From: Asaia bogorensis
GTDB taxonomy: Bacteria > Pseudomonadota > Alphaproteobacteria > Acetobacterales > Acetobacteraceae
Assembly: GCA_945861095.1 (NCBI GenBank)
Contig: CAMATI010000025.1
Span: forward strand, 1 to 32,813
Reading direction: 5' to 3'
DNA length: 32,813 nucleotides
Of this stretch, positions 22,643-31,254 are shown one piece after another. Numbering within the stretch: position 1 is the stretch's first letter; every line of letters starts with the position of its first letter. The translations under genes and the position numbers were made by a program. The notes below the pieces were generated by a model. It saw only the letters and a program-made list of their open reading frames with translations, did no database searches and was not told where the DNA came from.

Positions 22643-23809
22643 TTATTCGAAGATGACGTCGAGCCCCGCCTTGGTCAAAGCGGCGGCGCGGAACGCCATC
22701 CAGTCCTTGCGGAACGTCGCCTCGGCCGGGCTGGTCTTCATAAAATCGGCCCAGGTCGCCACCAGCAGGTTCTGGCGCTTGATCAGCGCGTCGTTGTAGG
22801 CGTCATGATCGGCCGTCCAGACGCCGGATTCCTTCAGCGCCTTCACCGCGCCCGGATGATAGGGGATCACCCATTTCAGGTTCTGCTTGTCGAGCGCCAT
22901 GCCCGCCGCGCCCGGCGCGTTGTCCTTGTACAGCGGGTAGTTCACGATCATGGCCTTGGTGATGGCGTAGACCAGATCGAGGGGCTGCGTGTCGTAGACC
23001 ATGAAGATCGGATACGGATAGGTCGCGGTTTCCAGCGGGTTCTGCGGGCTCATGCCCGCCGCGCCGCAGGTGCCGATATGCGGGGCGAAGAAATTCGCCT
23101 GCTTCAGCATCCGCGCCCAACTCTCCTTGTCGTTGTGTGGCATCGGCATCCATACCAGCCCGCGCGGCGATGTCTCGGCTTCCCGCGCCTGGCCGGTGAT
23201 GGTGGACGCCCAGGCGCCATCCACCTCGTTGTTGATATAGCCCTTCCAGGCGGCGCCGAAGCTGGAGAACTCGACCAGCCGCACATCGTTCGGCGTCAGG
23301 CCGCCAAAGGTCAGCGCCGCGAAGACGTTCTGATTGAGCGCGGGGGAACCGACGACGATCGGTAGGCGCTTGCCCTTCAGGTCCTTGAGCTGCGTCACCC
23401 CGGTGTCCTTGGCCACGCCCAGTGCCGCGCCGTTGCAGTCGGTCGAGGTGTACATCAGTTGCAGCTTCTGCGGCCCCCACTCCTTGACCGCGAACTCGAA
23501 CACCGCCTCCTGCGCGTAGTAGATCCCGATTCCCATCGAGGAGAATTGCGCCCGCCCGCCGCGCAGAGGCTGCAAGCGCGCGACGTCGTTGCCCGCCGGC
23601 AGCACGCGCAGATCGGTGCCCTGCTTGTCCTTGAAGGTCTTGCCGACGGCGACGGCGATGTTGAAGCCCGACGTGCCGGTGTCATAGGCGGTGATCGTCA
23701 GACTGGGTGGCAGCTTGATGTCCTGAGCCTTCGGTGCGCTGACCGGCAGGACGGACAGGGTGGTAGCGGTGACGCAAGCGGCGACCGCGCCGAGGAAGAA
23801 TGGACGCAT
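22643..23809 (-). CDS. TAXI-family TRAP solute-binding protein, copy 2
   Basis: A 388-residue periplasmic TAXI receptor. The signal peptide spans residues 1-28 (MRPFFLGAVAACVTATTL, exit near PKAQD). The mature part opens DIKLPPSLTITAYDTGTSGFN and shares long stretches with copy 1, for example GTDLRVLPAGNDVARLQPLRGGRAQ and VKEWGPQKLQL. The ATG at 23809 is chosen for the signal peptide and for GGGAGG about 11 nt upstream. A much longer open frame runs to 24616 but is antisense to the next gene. It appears to be the first gene of the TRAP unit (binding protein, binding protein, permease), with a 127-bp gap holding a hairpin before copy 1. It is divergent from the carboxymuconolactone-decarboxylase-like gene. 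Confidence 0.92.
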   Translation of the reverse strand: MRPFFLGAVAACVTATTLSVLPVSAPKAQDIKLPPSLTITAYDTGTSGFNIAVAVGKTFKDKQGTDLRVLPAGNDVARLQPLRGGRAQFSSMGIGIYYAQEAVFEFAVKEWGPQKLQLMYTSTDCNGAALGVAKDTGVTQLKDLKGKRLPIVVGSPALNQNVFAALTFGGLTPNDVRLVEFSSFGAAWKGYINNEVDGAWASTITGQAREAETSPRGLVWMPMPHNDKESWARMLKQANFFAPHIGTCGAAGMSPQNPLETATYPYPIFMVYDTQPLDLVYAITKAMIVNYPLYKDNAPGAAGMALDKQNLKWVIPYHPGAVKALKESGVWTADHDAYNDALIKRQNLLVATWADFMKTSPAEATFRKDWMAFRAAALTKAGLDVIFE

Positions 23810-24004
23810 TGATTTTGAACCTCCCGTTATGATCGACCGTAACATGCACCCGCCCGTGTCCCAAGGCATGCGGGTGTCGGTTTCCGACATTTTGCCGTTA
23901 CTCCGGCTTGGCGGCGATAGCGAACCTGATGACATGGTTCCAAATCGTGCCCCCGGGTTTCGTCGCGGCACATGACCGGGTACAACGAAACCGGAGGAGA
24001 TCGC
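23810..24004. promoter_or_regulatory. Divergent intergenic region, TRAP unit / CMD-like gene
   Basis: These 195 bp must carry promoters for the minus-strand TRAP unit and the plus-strand CMD-like gene. The ribosome-binding sites at both edges are clear (GGGAGG near 23821-23826 on the minus strand, GGAGGAG at 23992-23998 on the plus strand). No operator or -35/-10 pair is convincing. Confidence 0.4.
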
Positions 24005-24550
24005 ATGGCATATGTTCCGGTTTTGAAATCCCCAGACGAACTGACCGGTGAGGCTCGCCTTATCGCGGAGAAGATCGTCGATACGCGCAAATCGCTGGAA
24101 GGCCCGTTCTCGGTCTGGATGCACGCGCCGCAATGGGCCGAGCGGGTCGCGCATCTGGGCACGCTGGTGCGGTGGGAAGGTACGTTGGAACTCCGGCTGC
24201 GCACGCTTGCCGCGCTTGTCGTGGGGCGGCACTTCCAGGCCCAGTATGTGTGGGGCATCCAGGGTGTGATCGGCGCGGAGCGGAACGTGTCGCGCGCCAC
24301 GATCGACGCCATCCGTGACGACCGTTCCGATGGCATCCCGCCCGAGGACCTGCAGATCGTCGACTTCACGCGCCAATTGCTGCGCAAGAACCGGGTCGAC
24401 GAAGCGCTGGCGCGGGCCGTCATGGTTCGGCTGGGAGCGGACGAGTATGTGCAACTGACAACCTGCATCGGTTACTACGCGATGCTGGCGATGACGGTGA
24501 ACGGGGTCGAACTTGAACCGAATCCGAAGCACGAGGCTCTGACAATCTGA
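24005..24550 (+). CDS. Carboxymuconolactone decarboxylase family protein
   Basis: A 181-residue all-helical protein of the AhpD/CMD superfamily. The family core is seen as RLRTLAALVVGRHFQAQYVWGIQGVIGAERNVSRATIDAI (about residues 62-101), with the R-H-x-x-x-x-Y-x-W pattern of plain CMD-like members. It lacks the CxxC pair of peroxidase-type AhpD, so it is more likely a decarboxylase-like or structural enzyme than an antioxidant. The start ATG 24005 is preceded by GGAGGAG at ideal spacing; an in-frame ATG at 23972 has none. It stands next to transport and oxidation genes, which suggests a role in carboxylic acid breakdown, but the substrate is unknown. Confidence 0.85.
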   Translation: MAYVPVLKSPDELTGEARLIAEKIVDTRKSLEGPFSVWMHAPQWAERVAHLGTLVRWEGTLELRLRTLAALVVGRHFQAQYVWGIQGVIGAERNVSRATIDAIRDDRSDGIPPEDLQIVDFTRQLLRKNRVDEALARAVMVRLGADEYVQLTTCIGYYAMLAMTVNGVELEPNPKHEALTI

Positions 24551-24731
24551 CGGAACGGGCGCCAGCCCGAACCGCGCCGGCACTACACGACCCGCACCAC
24601 ACAACCGGCACCACACGAAAAATCGCGGTCGAGCCAGCCGCGCGGGCGGCCCGATCTGGCGCCCCCGCGCACCGGTCTTGTGTGGGGAAACACGGCGTCG
24701 CCCTGCGGTTGCGCGGCGTCGTCGGAAGTCG

Positions 24732-24763
24732 CCTGGCTGATTGACTCCGCGTCATCAGCCAGG
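24732..24763. terminator. 10-bp hairpin between convergent genes
   Basis: CCTGGCTGAT (24732-24741) pairs with ATCAGCCAGG (24754-24763) across 12 nt, about 20 bp beyond the monooxygenase stop. It could end both convergent transcripts. The remaining 24551-24731 holds only short GCACCACAC-like repeats around 24580-24617. Confidence 0.45.
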
Positions 24764-24785
24764 TTTCGACGGTTCCTGGTGTCGC

Positions 24786-26426
24786 CTATGCCAAGGCCAG
24801 CTTGGGGAAGCCCGCCGCGGCGACGGCGTCACAGTGTTCCCGATAGGCGGGATGGCCTCCGCTGTAGCGCATGACCCGAGGGGCTTGTTTGCCTTCCACA
24901 TTGCGGTTCACGCCGGTCATCCAGGACCCGACCTCGTTCATAAGCTGATCCTGGCCCAGGGTCAGAACGTAATCGGTCCATTCGCCGACACCCTCGGCGG
25001 TGGCTTCGACCCGCGTCAGGCCGTGCTCCTTCGCGTGACGGATGACCCTGGTCACCCACTCCACGCTGTATTCGGCGGTGCGCGTGTAGTTGCCGAGCCC
25101 GGCATGCGGTCCCATGCTCATGAGCATGTTCGGGAAGCCCTCGACGAACACGCCGAGATAGGTCTGTGGTCCGTTTGCCCAGACATCCTTCAGGCGGGTG
25201 CCGCCGGCGCCCTGGATGTCGATCCGGTCGAAGGCGCCGGAAATCGCGTCGAACCCGGTCGCGTAGATGATGATGTCGAACGGATATTCGCGCGCGCTGG
25301 TTTGTATGCCGCCGCGCGTCACGCGCTCGATCGGCGTGTCGTTCACATCGACGAGTTCGACGTTGGGCTGGTTGAACACCTCGTAATAGCCGGTTTCCAG
25401 CGGCACCCGGCGCGTGCCGAAGCCATGGTTCTTGGGGATCAGCTTTTCCGCGACGACCGGGTCATGCACGCGCTGGCGGATTTTGTTCGCGATGAATTCG
25501 CTGGCCAGCGCGTTGGCGGTGCGGTCCATCAGCATGTCGCTGAAATTGCCCTGCCAAATGCCGAAACCGGGGGAGGCATAGAGTTTTTCCCAGAACGCGA
25601 TGCGTTCGTCGGGTGTCGCTTCCAGGGTCGCGCGCGGGTCGGTGGAATGGATGTAGCAGCCGGGCGTCTGGCGGCAGAGCGCCAGGATTTCCGGATAGCG
25701 GGCGCGGATGGCGTCCATTTCGTCCTGGGAAATCTTGCCGTTGTTCAGCGGCGCGCACCAGTTCGGGGTCCGCTGGAAAATGGTCAGATGACCGGCGGTC
25801 TTGGCGATTTCCTGGATCGCCTGCACCGCGGTTGCCCCGGTGCCGATGATCCCGACCCGCTTGCCCGCGAAATCGACCCCTGTCTTCGGCCAGTCATGGG
25901 TGTGACAGGATTGGCCTTCGAACGAGTCGGTCCCGGGAATGGTCGGCATGGTCGGCGCCGAGAGAATTCCGATCGCGGTGATCAGAAACCGTGTCGTGAC
26001 GCGGCTGCCGTCCCCCAGGGTGATATCCCAGCTACGCTGGTCCTCGCGATAATGCGCCGAGGTGACCCGCGTATTGAACTGGATGTCCCGGCGCAGGTCG
26101 AACCTGTCGGCGACGTGGTTGAGGTATCGCTCGGTCTCTGGCTGGGGGGCGAAATGCTCGCTCCAGTTCCATTCCGCGAGCAGCTCCTTCGAGAACGAAT
26201 AGCCGTAGGTCCAGCTTTCGGAATCGAAGCGCGCGCCGGGATAGCGGTTCCAATACCAGGTGCCGCCGACGCCGCTGGCGGCTTCGAATGTGCGGACACG
26301 AAGCCCAAGCTCCCGCAGCCGGTAAAGCTGATAAAGCCCCGCGACGCCGGCGCCGATGACGACCGCGTCGAAATCCAAACTCCCGGAAGCACCACCATTT
26401 CCGGTCTCCGACGCTGCCATATCCAT
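24786..26426 (-). CDS. Flavin-containing Baeyer-Villiger monooxygenase
   Basis: A 546-residue class B flavoprotein monooxygenase that would insert oxygen next to a ketone, using NADPH and O2, to give an ester or lactone. The FAD-binding GAGVAG is at 25-30, with ATG-type contacts after it (SGVGGTWYWNRYPGARFD). The Baeyer-Villiger fingerprint FxGxxxHxxxW is intact as F169-G171-H175-W179 (FEGQSCHTHDWP). The NADPH site GTGATA is at 195-200. C-terminal motifs include IIYATGFDAISG and NMLMSMGPHAGLGNYTR. The length matches cyclohexanone/phenylacetone monooxygenases. ATG 26426 is chosen for GGGAG about 7 nt upstream; ATG 26420 is possible. It faces a divergent IlvD/Edd dehydratase gene. The natural ketone is unknown. 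Confidence 0.93.
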   Translation of the reverse strand: MDMAASETGNGGASGSLDFDAVVIGAGVAGLYQLYRLRELGLRVRTFEAASGVGGTWYWNRYPGARFDSESWTYGYSFSKELLAEWNWSEHFAPQPETERYLNHVADRFDLRRDIQFNTRVTSAHYREDQRSWDITLGDGSRVTTRFLITAIGILSAPTMPTIPGTDSFEGQSCHTHDWPKTGVDFAGKRVGIIGTGATAVQAIQEIAKTAGHLTIFQRTPNWCAPLNNGKISQDEMDAIRARYPEILALCRQTPGCYIHSTDPRATLEATPDERIAFWEKLYASPGFGIWQGNFSDMLMDRTANALASEFIANKIRQRVHDPVVAEKLIPKNHGFGTRRVPLETGYYEVFNQPNVELVDVNDTPIERVTRGGIQTSAREYPFDIIIYATGFDAISGAFDRIDIQGAGGTRLKDVWANGPQTYLGVFVEGFPNMLMSMGPHAGLGNYTRTAEYSVEWVTRVIRHAKEHGLTRVEATAEGVGEWTDYVLTLGQDQLMNEVGSWMTGVNRNVEGKQAPRVMRYSGGHPAYREHCDAVAAAGFPKLALA

Positions 26427-26769
26427 CCTGCTGCTCCCGCGTTGGCATGCCCCCAATAGGGCGAACCGATCGGGATATTAGTTTAGGTTCGGATCGGGCA
26501 CCAGCAAGAGGCTGGCTGGCGGGATTGCAGGGGCTCGCTTGGGGGCCTGCCACCCCCCTGGAAATCCTGGCCGAAAGGGTCGAGCGGCCATCCGATCCGG
26601 TCCCAGCGGCGCCGTTCTCGAGGCGTGCGATTCGGAGTGCCGAAGGAGGGTCGCAGCCCCCAACTTGCGCTGAACCCACGATCCCGGCGATAGAACCGTC
26701 CTGACGATCTGTTGACCGCGGCACCGCGTGACGTCCACCGACCGCACGCGCAATCTTAAGGAAGCCTCC
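26427..26769. other. Divergent intergenic region, monooxygenase / dehydratase
   Basis: No gene is supported in these 343 bp. It should hold both promoters. An AT-rich patch at 26474-26488 lies about 50 bp upstream of the monooxygenase start, and TTGACC at 26712-26717 could be a -35 element for the dehydratase, but neither has a good partner. A short G5/C5 inverted repeat lies at 26541-26557. Confidence 0.4.
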
Positions 26770-28620
26770 GTGACAAACTCCAATCCCGTCCTCATCGACC
26801 GCCATCCCGGCCGCTCGGCCCAGACCATCGGCCTCGCGCACGCGCTGGGCACCGATCCGGACCTGATCCACCACCCGTCGGTCGGTGTTGTTGGCACAAA
26901 GGGCGACAGTCAGTGCTATCTCGGCGTGATGGCGAAGGTCGACGCGATCCACGCCAGTCTCAAAAGCCGCATCGGCCAGGGCCCGGGGCAGCTTCAACTG
27001 CGCCTTGTCCAGCCCGAGTACACGATCGCCACATCGGACGGGATTCGCAACGGCACGCGGGAGATGCGCTACTCCCTGATCGGCCGCGAGGTCACGCACG
27101 ATGCGCTGTGCGAGCATCTGGAAGCCACCGGCCTTGCCGGCACGATCGCGGTCGTGGCCTGCGACAAGCCCCCGGTGGGCGCGCTCGCCGCGCTGCTGGA
27201 ACACAACCAGCCGGCGATCATCATGTCGGATGGCCCGATCCATCCCGGCATCGACCCGAACACGGGGGAGCCGTTGGACATCGTCAGCGCCTATCAGGTC
27301 GCCGGAAATCCCGACGCGGCTTTTCGCCACCACATCGCCTGCCACGCCTGCCCTGGGTTTGGAAGTTGCGGCGGCATGTTCACCTACAACACGATGCAAA
27401 CCTTCATTGGCGTCCTCGGCATGCAGCCGTTGCACATGGTCGCGCCCGCGTCCGACGATCCGCGCCGGGTCAACGCATTCGCGGACGAACTGGTCGGCTA
27501 CCTCGCCAACATGATGGAGAAGGGTCTGAAGCCGCGCGACATCGTGCAGCGCGATTCAATCCGCAACGCCGTGATCGTGGCGATGGCGATCGGCGGCTCG
27601 ACCAATGTCACGCTGCACGCACCCGAAATCGCGCGTGCCGCCGGTTACGCCGATTTCTGGAAGGAAATCATGACGCCGGAGGAGTTCAACCACCTCTCCC
27701 GCGATGTCGTGCCGGTGCTGACGGACGCCCGCCCTTACGGCAACTACTCGATGGTCGATATCGACCGGGTCGGCGGCGTGCAGGTGATCGTGCGCGAACT
27801 GCTGGAAGCCGGCCTGCTCAACGGCGACATGCTGACCTGCACGGGAGAGACGCTGAGCGCCCAGGTCGTTCGGTTGAACGCCGCGCCGGCGGACGGGAAA
27901 GTGATCCGCACCGTGGCGACGCCCTATAAGCCGACCGGTGGGCTGCGCGTGTTGGGCGGCAATCTGTCCCCCGATTTCTCGGCGATCCTGAAACTTGCCG
28001 GCGTCGAGGGCGGCCTGGAGAACAATATCTTCAGGGGCAACGCGCGGGTGTTCGAGGGTGAGCAGGCGCTGCTCAACATGCTCGACCAGACGCCGGACTC
28101 GTTCCAGAACTATGACATGATCATCGTGCGCTACGAAGGGCCGAGCGGGGCGCCGGGCATGCCGGAAATGCTGGACCCGACGTCGCGCATCACCACGCTT
28201 TGCCGGGAACGCGGCATTGTCGTCGGGCTGATGACGGATGCGCGCTTTTCCGGTGGATCGGTGGGATTGGTGATCGGGCATGTCGGACCGGAAGCCGCGC
28301 TGGGCGGGCCGATCGCGTTCATCCACAACGGCGATGAGATCGTGGTCGATCTGAACACCAGCACGCTGTCCTGCACCGCGCTGAACGATCCCGCCACGCT
28401 GGCAAAGCGCAAAGCGGTCTGGGACCAAGAGGTGGCCGCCAACGGTGGCACGCATCCGAACTGTGGAGCCGCCGACACCCGTCTGCTGCATCGCGCACGC
28501 CAGACGGCGGTCCCGGCCACTCGGGGCGGCGGCATGCACCCCAACCGGGAGGTCTGGGTCCGCGCGCCGCGGACGGCCGAGCAGTCGGGGTTCGTGCCGA
28601 TGAACAAACATCGGTCGTAG
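26770..28620 (+). CDS. IlvD/Edd family dehydratase
   Basis: A 616-residue Fe-S dehydratase that removes water from a dihydroxy acid or sugar acid to give a 2-keto acid. The three cluster cysteines of the family are visible: C49 (GDSQCYLG), C131 (ACDKPPVGA) and C200 (CPGFGSCGGMFTYNTMQT). The second signature is present as DARFSGGSVGLVIGHVGPEA (about 475-495). The start is GTG 26770, chosen because AAGGA lies 8 nt upstream; the earlier GTG at 26728 lacks one. The first Cys motif departs from the DxxPCN form of valine-pathway IlvD. With the catabolic neighbourhood this favours an aldonate or other acid dehydratase over branched-chain amino acid synthesis, though that is inference. A thioesterase gene follows after 111 bp. 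Confidence 0.88.
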   Translation: MTNSNPVLIDRHPGRSAQTIGLAHALGTDPDLIHHPSVGVVGTKGDSQCYLGVMAKVDAIHASLKSRIGQGPGQLQLRLVQPEYTIATSDGIRNGTREMRYSLIGREVTHDALCEHLEATGLAGTIAVVACDKPPVGALAALLEHNQPAIIMSDGPIHPGIDPNTGEPLDIVSAYQVAGNPDAAFRHHIACHACPGFGSCGGMFTYNTMQTFIGVLGMQPLHMVAPASDDPRRVNAFADELVGYLANMMEKGLKPRDIVQRDSIRNAVIVAMAIGGSTNVTLHAPEIARAAGYADFWKEIMTPEEFNHLSRDVVPVLTDARPYGNYSMVDIDRVGGVQVIVRELLEAGLLNGDMLTCTGETLSAQVVRLNAAPADGKVIRTVATPYKPTGGLRVLGGNLSPDFSAILKLAGVEGGLENNIFRGNARVFEGEQALLNMLDQTPDSFQNYDMIIVRYEGPSGAPGMPEMLDPTSRITTLCRERGIVVGLMTDARFSGGSVGLVIGHVGPEAALGGPIAFIHNGDEIVVDLNTSTLSCTALNDPATLAKRKAVWDQEVAANGGTHPNCGAADTRLLHRARQTAVPATRGGGMHPNREVWVRAPRTAEQSGFVPMNKHRS

Positions 28621-28731
28621 AGGACGCCCAGCCTTAGTTGCTCCATATGGCGCGTGGCCAGCCAACACAGTCATGGCCCGCGCACGGTGTATGGACGAAT
28701 TGACGGGCGCTACCTCCCGCGGAGTCGACAG

Positions 28732-29592
28732 ATGACGGATTGGACCGAGACCTATCGCGGCGCGGTGCCGCCCTGGCAGTGCGACGTGACGGAGCATTTC
28801 ACGATCGCCTATTACTTCGACCGGCTGGAGGAAGCGGCAGCCAATCTCGCCGAGGCACTGGGTCTTGGCGATCTGCTGAAGAGCGGCGGGTTTTCCCGGC
28901 GGATGGACCTTCGGTTCGCCCGCGAACTGAGGGCGGGCGCGAGTTTTCATATCGACAGCGCCGCACTCGGGATCGATGCAACCGGAACGGATCTGCGCCT
29001 GGGGCATCGGTTCGTCGATTCCGTCACGCAAGAAACCGTCACCTGGATCGATGAGCATTGGAACCTGGCCGCCAGACCCTTATCGCCAGGGCAGCGCGAT
29101 GCGATCGGTCAGCTTCTGGCGACCTGGGGTGGCCCTGTCGCCGAACCACGCATCGAACCGACGGGCACCGCCGGTTACATCCCGACCGGCCGCGGCCGCG
29201 TCAAACCCATCGACCTGGACGCCAACGGTCATTTCGCCCTTGCCGCGATCGTGCACCGGTTTTCCAACGCCTCGGGACAGACCGGCGCCGCGATCGGCTT
29301 CGATGCCAGCTTCATGGAAAAGAACCGGCGCGGCTTTTCGACCTTTGAGCTCGCCTTGACGCTGTCCGGCGCGTTGTGCGTCGACGAGCCCTATCTGGTC
29401 GAAACCGGGATCGGCCATCTCGGCAATTCGTCGCTGCGCATGATCCACCGGCTGACCAACGCGCGCACGGGGGCCGAAATCGCCCGTCTTGGCCAGTTCG
29501 GGGTCAATCTCGATCTCGATGCCCGCCGCCCGGCCCGCTGGCCCGATGCGATCCGCGATCGCGCCGCCGCGCTGGTCATTCCGGCCGGGTAA
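28732..29592 (+). CDS. Two-hotdog acyl-CoA thioesterase-like protein
   Basis: A 286-residue protein made of two hotdog repeats, each of the 4-hydroxybenzoyl-CoA thioesterase type. The first opens YRGAVPPWQCDVTEHFTIAYYFDRLEEA (about 8-35), the second GRVKPIDLDANGHFALAAIVHRFSNA (about 155-181). The D-x-NGH/HF arrangement is the usual acyl-CoA site. The start ATG 28732 has CGGAG about 8 nt upstream; the open frame beyond it is not coding. It would release an acid from its CoA ester in the cytosol. It lies downstream of the dehydratase and may be co-transcribed. The actual CoA ester is unknown, and some members of this fold are not thioesterases. Confidence 0.82.
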   Translation: MTDWTETYRGAVPPWQCDVTEHFTIAYYFDRLEEAAANLAEALGLGDLLKSGGFSRRMDLRFARELRAGASFHIDSAALGIDATGTDLRLGHRFVDSVTQETVTWIDEHWNLAARPLSPGQRDAIGQLLATWGGPVAEPRIEPTGTAGYIPTGRGRVKPIDLDANGHFALAAIVHRFSNASGQTGAAIGFDASFMEKNRRGFSTFELALTLSGALCVDEPYLVETGIGHLGNSSLRMIHRLTNARTGAEIARLGQFGVNLDLDARRPARWPDAIRDRAAALVIPAG

Positions 29593-29643
29593 GAACGCCG
29601 GACGCGTGAGAGACCAGATCCGGTGACCGTGAAGCCGGGCTGA

Positions 29644-30252
29644 TCAGCCCCGCAGCATCGCCACGACCTGGTCCAGAGTCCGGACGCGCGCATACATCTT
29701 CATCGCCTTGTCCAGGCTGTAGGCATGCGCCGCCGCATCGCCGCCCCAGCAGCATTCCCGCACGACCACCGTTGAGATGTCGGAATTGAACGCCTCCCGC
29801 ACGCTGGTTTCGACCCCGCGATTGGTGGCGCCGCCGCCGATGATCACAACGTTCCGCCGCAGCATGTGCAGCAGTTCTCCCACCCCCGTTCCATAAAACG
29901 CGCTCGGGCGGCGCTTGAGGAACACGTAGTCTTCCGACCGTGGCGCGATCTCGTCCGGGAAGCCGGCGCCTTCGGTGCCCTCGACCCCGTTGGTGAGCGA
30001 CGGCACCCCGGTTTCCGCCGAAAGATCCGTCTCCAACAAAACCACATCCGCCCCGTCCGCTCGGCTCACCGGCGTCGTGTAGATCACCGGCACGCCGGCT
30101 TCCCGGGCCGCCGCGATCATCCGCACCCAGGCATCCAGCACCGGGCGCATGGCGGCCCGTCGCGCGGCGTCGGGCGGCGTCAGCGCACGTCGGCAGACGT
30201 CGTAGGCGATCAGGGCCGTTCGGGTCGGATCGATGCGGTCGGGTTCGGACAT
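29644..30252 (-). CDS. Isochorismatase-fold hydrolase lacking the catalytic Cys
   Basis: A 202-residue alpha/beta protein of the isochorismatase/N-carbamoylsarcosine amidase superfamily. The Asp of the triad is D18 (ALIAYDVCRRA) and the Lys is K113 (YVFLKRRPSAFYGTGV). The nucleophile motif, usually TNxCVExTVREA, reads TNRGVETSVREA, so Gly146 replaces the Cys (codon GGG). Two cysteines (C167, C168) lie further on but out of place. Some true isochorismatases also use no Cys, so a vinyl-ether-type reaction or a non-enzymatic role is possible; a simple amidase is not. The ATG at 30252 has an AGGAGG box. The gene lies downstream of the class II aldolase gene, beyond a strong hairpin. A 14-bp palindrome covers its stop (29637-29650). 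Confidence 0.85.
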   Translation of the reverse strand: MSEPDRIDPTRTALIAYDVCRRALTPPDAARRAAMRPVLDAWVRMIAAAREAGVPVIYTTPVSRADGADVVLLETDLSAETGVPSLTNGVEGTEGAGFPDEIAPRSEDYVFLKRRPSAFYGTGVGELLHMLRRNVVIIGGGATNRGVETSVREAFNSDISTVVVRECCWGGDAAAHAYSLDKAMKMYARVRTLDQVVAMLRG

Positions 30253-30329
30253 CGCAACCTCCTGGGGTCAGAGCGGGGCGATCTCTCGGTCCGCCGCCGC
30301 TTATGGTGTCAGCACGGGTCGGGCATCAC

Positions 30330-30366
30330 GGCACGGACGGTGGCCGGTTTGGCCACCGTCCGTGCC
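30330..30366 (-). terminator. Strong 16-bp hairpin after the aldolase gene
   Basis: GGCACGGACGGTGGCC (30330-30345) pairs perfectly with 30351-30366 across a 5-nt loop (GGTTT). It lies 10 bp beyond the class II aldolase stop. No T-run follows on the minus strand, but it is the most stable stem in the window. It may end or attenuate the transcript before the isochorismatase-fold gene. Confidence 0.6.
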
Positions 30367-30375
30367 AGTGCAGGC

Positions 30376-31167
30376 TTACGCCGCGTAGCCCGGGTCCTCC
30401 CGGTCCAGCTTGCGCCGGAACGCCGCCCATTCCAGCGACGCACCGGGGGAGCGGCTGTTGTTGCCATACATTTTCGCGCCGATCGCGCGGGTGCGGTCGA
30501 TCGCGTCCTGGCTGGGGAAATGCACCGCCGAACCGGCCTGTGCGGCCAACTGGATTTCGCAGGCGCGTTCGACGCGGCCGAGCAGGACGAAGGCCTCCCC
30601 CATGGAGCGGCCGGCGGTCAGGGTGCCGTGGTTGCGCAGGAACAGGATGCTGCCATCGGACAGATCGCGCGCCAGGCGGCGGCGTTCGTCGTCCGCATCG
30701 CTCGCGGGGCCTTCGTAGTCGTGGTAGCGGACCCGATCCATCAGGATCAGCGCGTTCTGCGAAATCGGCAGCAGCCCGTCCGTCTGCGCGGACACGCCGG
30801 CGCCGGCGGACGAATGCAGGTGCATCACCGAATTGACGTCCGGTCGCGCGGCGAGGATGCCGCCATGAATGACCTCCCCCGCCTTGTTGATGCCATGCGG
30901 GGCGTCGCTGAGAACATTGCCCGCCGTGTCCATCGTCACGAGGGAGGACGCGGTGATTTCCTCAAAAAACAGGCCCAGCGGGTTGAGGAGATACTGGTCC
31001 TTGGTGCCCGGCACGCGCAGGGAGAAATGGTTGCCGAGCATGTCGTGCCAGCCGAAGCGGGCGGCGAGGCGATAGGCCGCGGCGAGGTCGAGGCGCGCCT
31101 CCCATTCCTCTGGCGTGTAGCCGTGCTTGGGTTCGCGTAGATTGGTGACCTGGGCCGTCGCGGACAT
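30376..31167 (-). CDS. Class II aldolase/adducin family protein
   Basis: A 263-residue cytosolic enzyme with the fuculose-phosphate aldolase fold. The metal ligands are visible as H116 and H118 (NSVMHLHSSAG) and H180 (FLRNHGTLTAG). The catalytic acid is probably E98 (NKAGEVIHGGI). The opening LDLAAAYRLAARFGWHDMLGNHFSLRVPG is the standard family start. The length is usual. ATG 31167 has AGGAAGGA about 9 nt upstream. These proteins cleave or decarboxylate small hydroxy-keto acids or sugar phosphates, and many of this long subgroup have no proven reaction. The neighbourhood (dehydratase, thioesterase, monooxygenase) suggests breakdown of a small carboxylic acid. Confidence 0.9.
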   Translation of the reverse strand: MSATAQVTNLREPKHGYTPEEWEARLDLAAAYRLAARFGWHDMLGNHFSLRVPGTKDQYLLNPLGLFFEEITASSLVTMDTAGNVLSDAPHGINKAGEVIHGGILAARPDVNSVMHLHSSAGAGVSAQTDGLLPISQNALILMDRVRYHDYEGPASDADDERRRLARDLSDGSILFLRNHGTLTAGRSMGEAFVLLGRVERACEIQLAAQAGSAVHFPSQDAIDRTRAIGAKMYGNNSRSPGASLEWAAFRRKLDREDPGYAA

Positions 31168-31254
31168 CGTGTGATCCTTCCTGGTGTTCCTGAACTGGAT
31201 GCAGGGTGAAGCGGGTGGGGGGTGCGGTCAATTGGTGGGGGATGAGGCCGCCGG

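Noticed and set aside
22643..24616. 657-residue protein ending in TAXI receptor copy 2
   Set aside because: The upstream half is antisense to the CMD-like gene and has no motif; the signal peptide begins at 23809.
26447..26704. Small open frame between the monooxygenase and dehydratase genes
   Set aside because: No ribosome-binding site, no motif, and it lies in the divergent promoter region.
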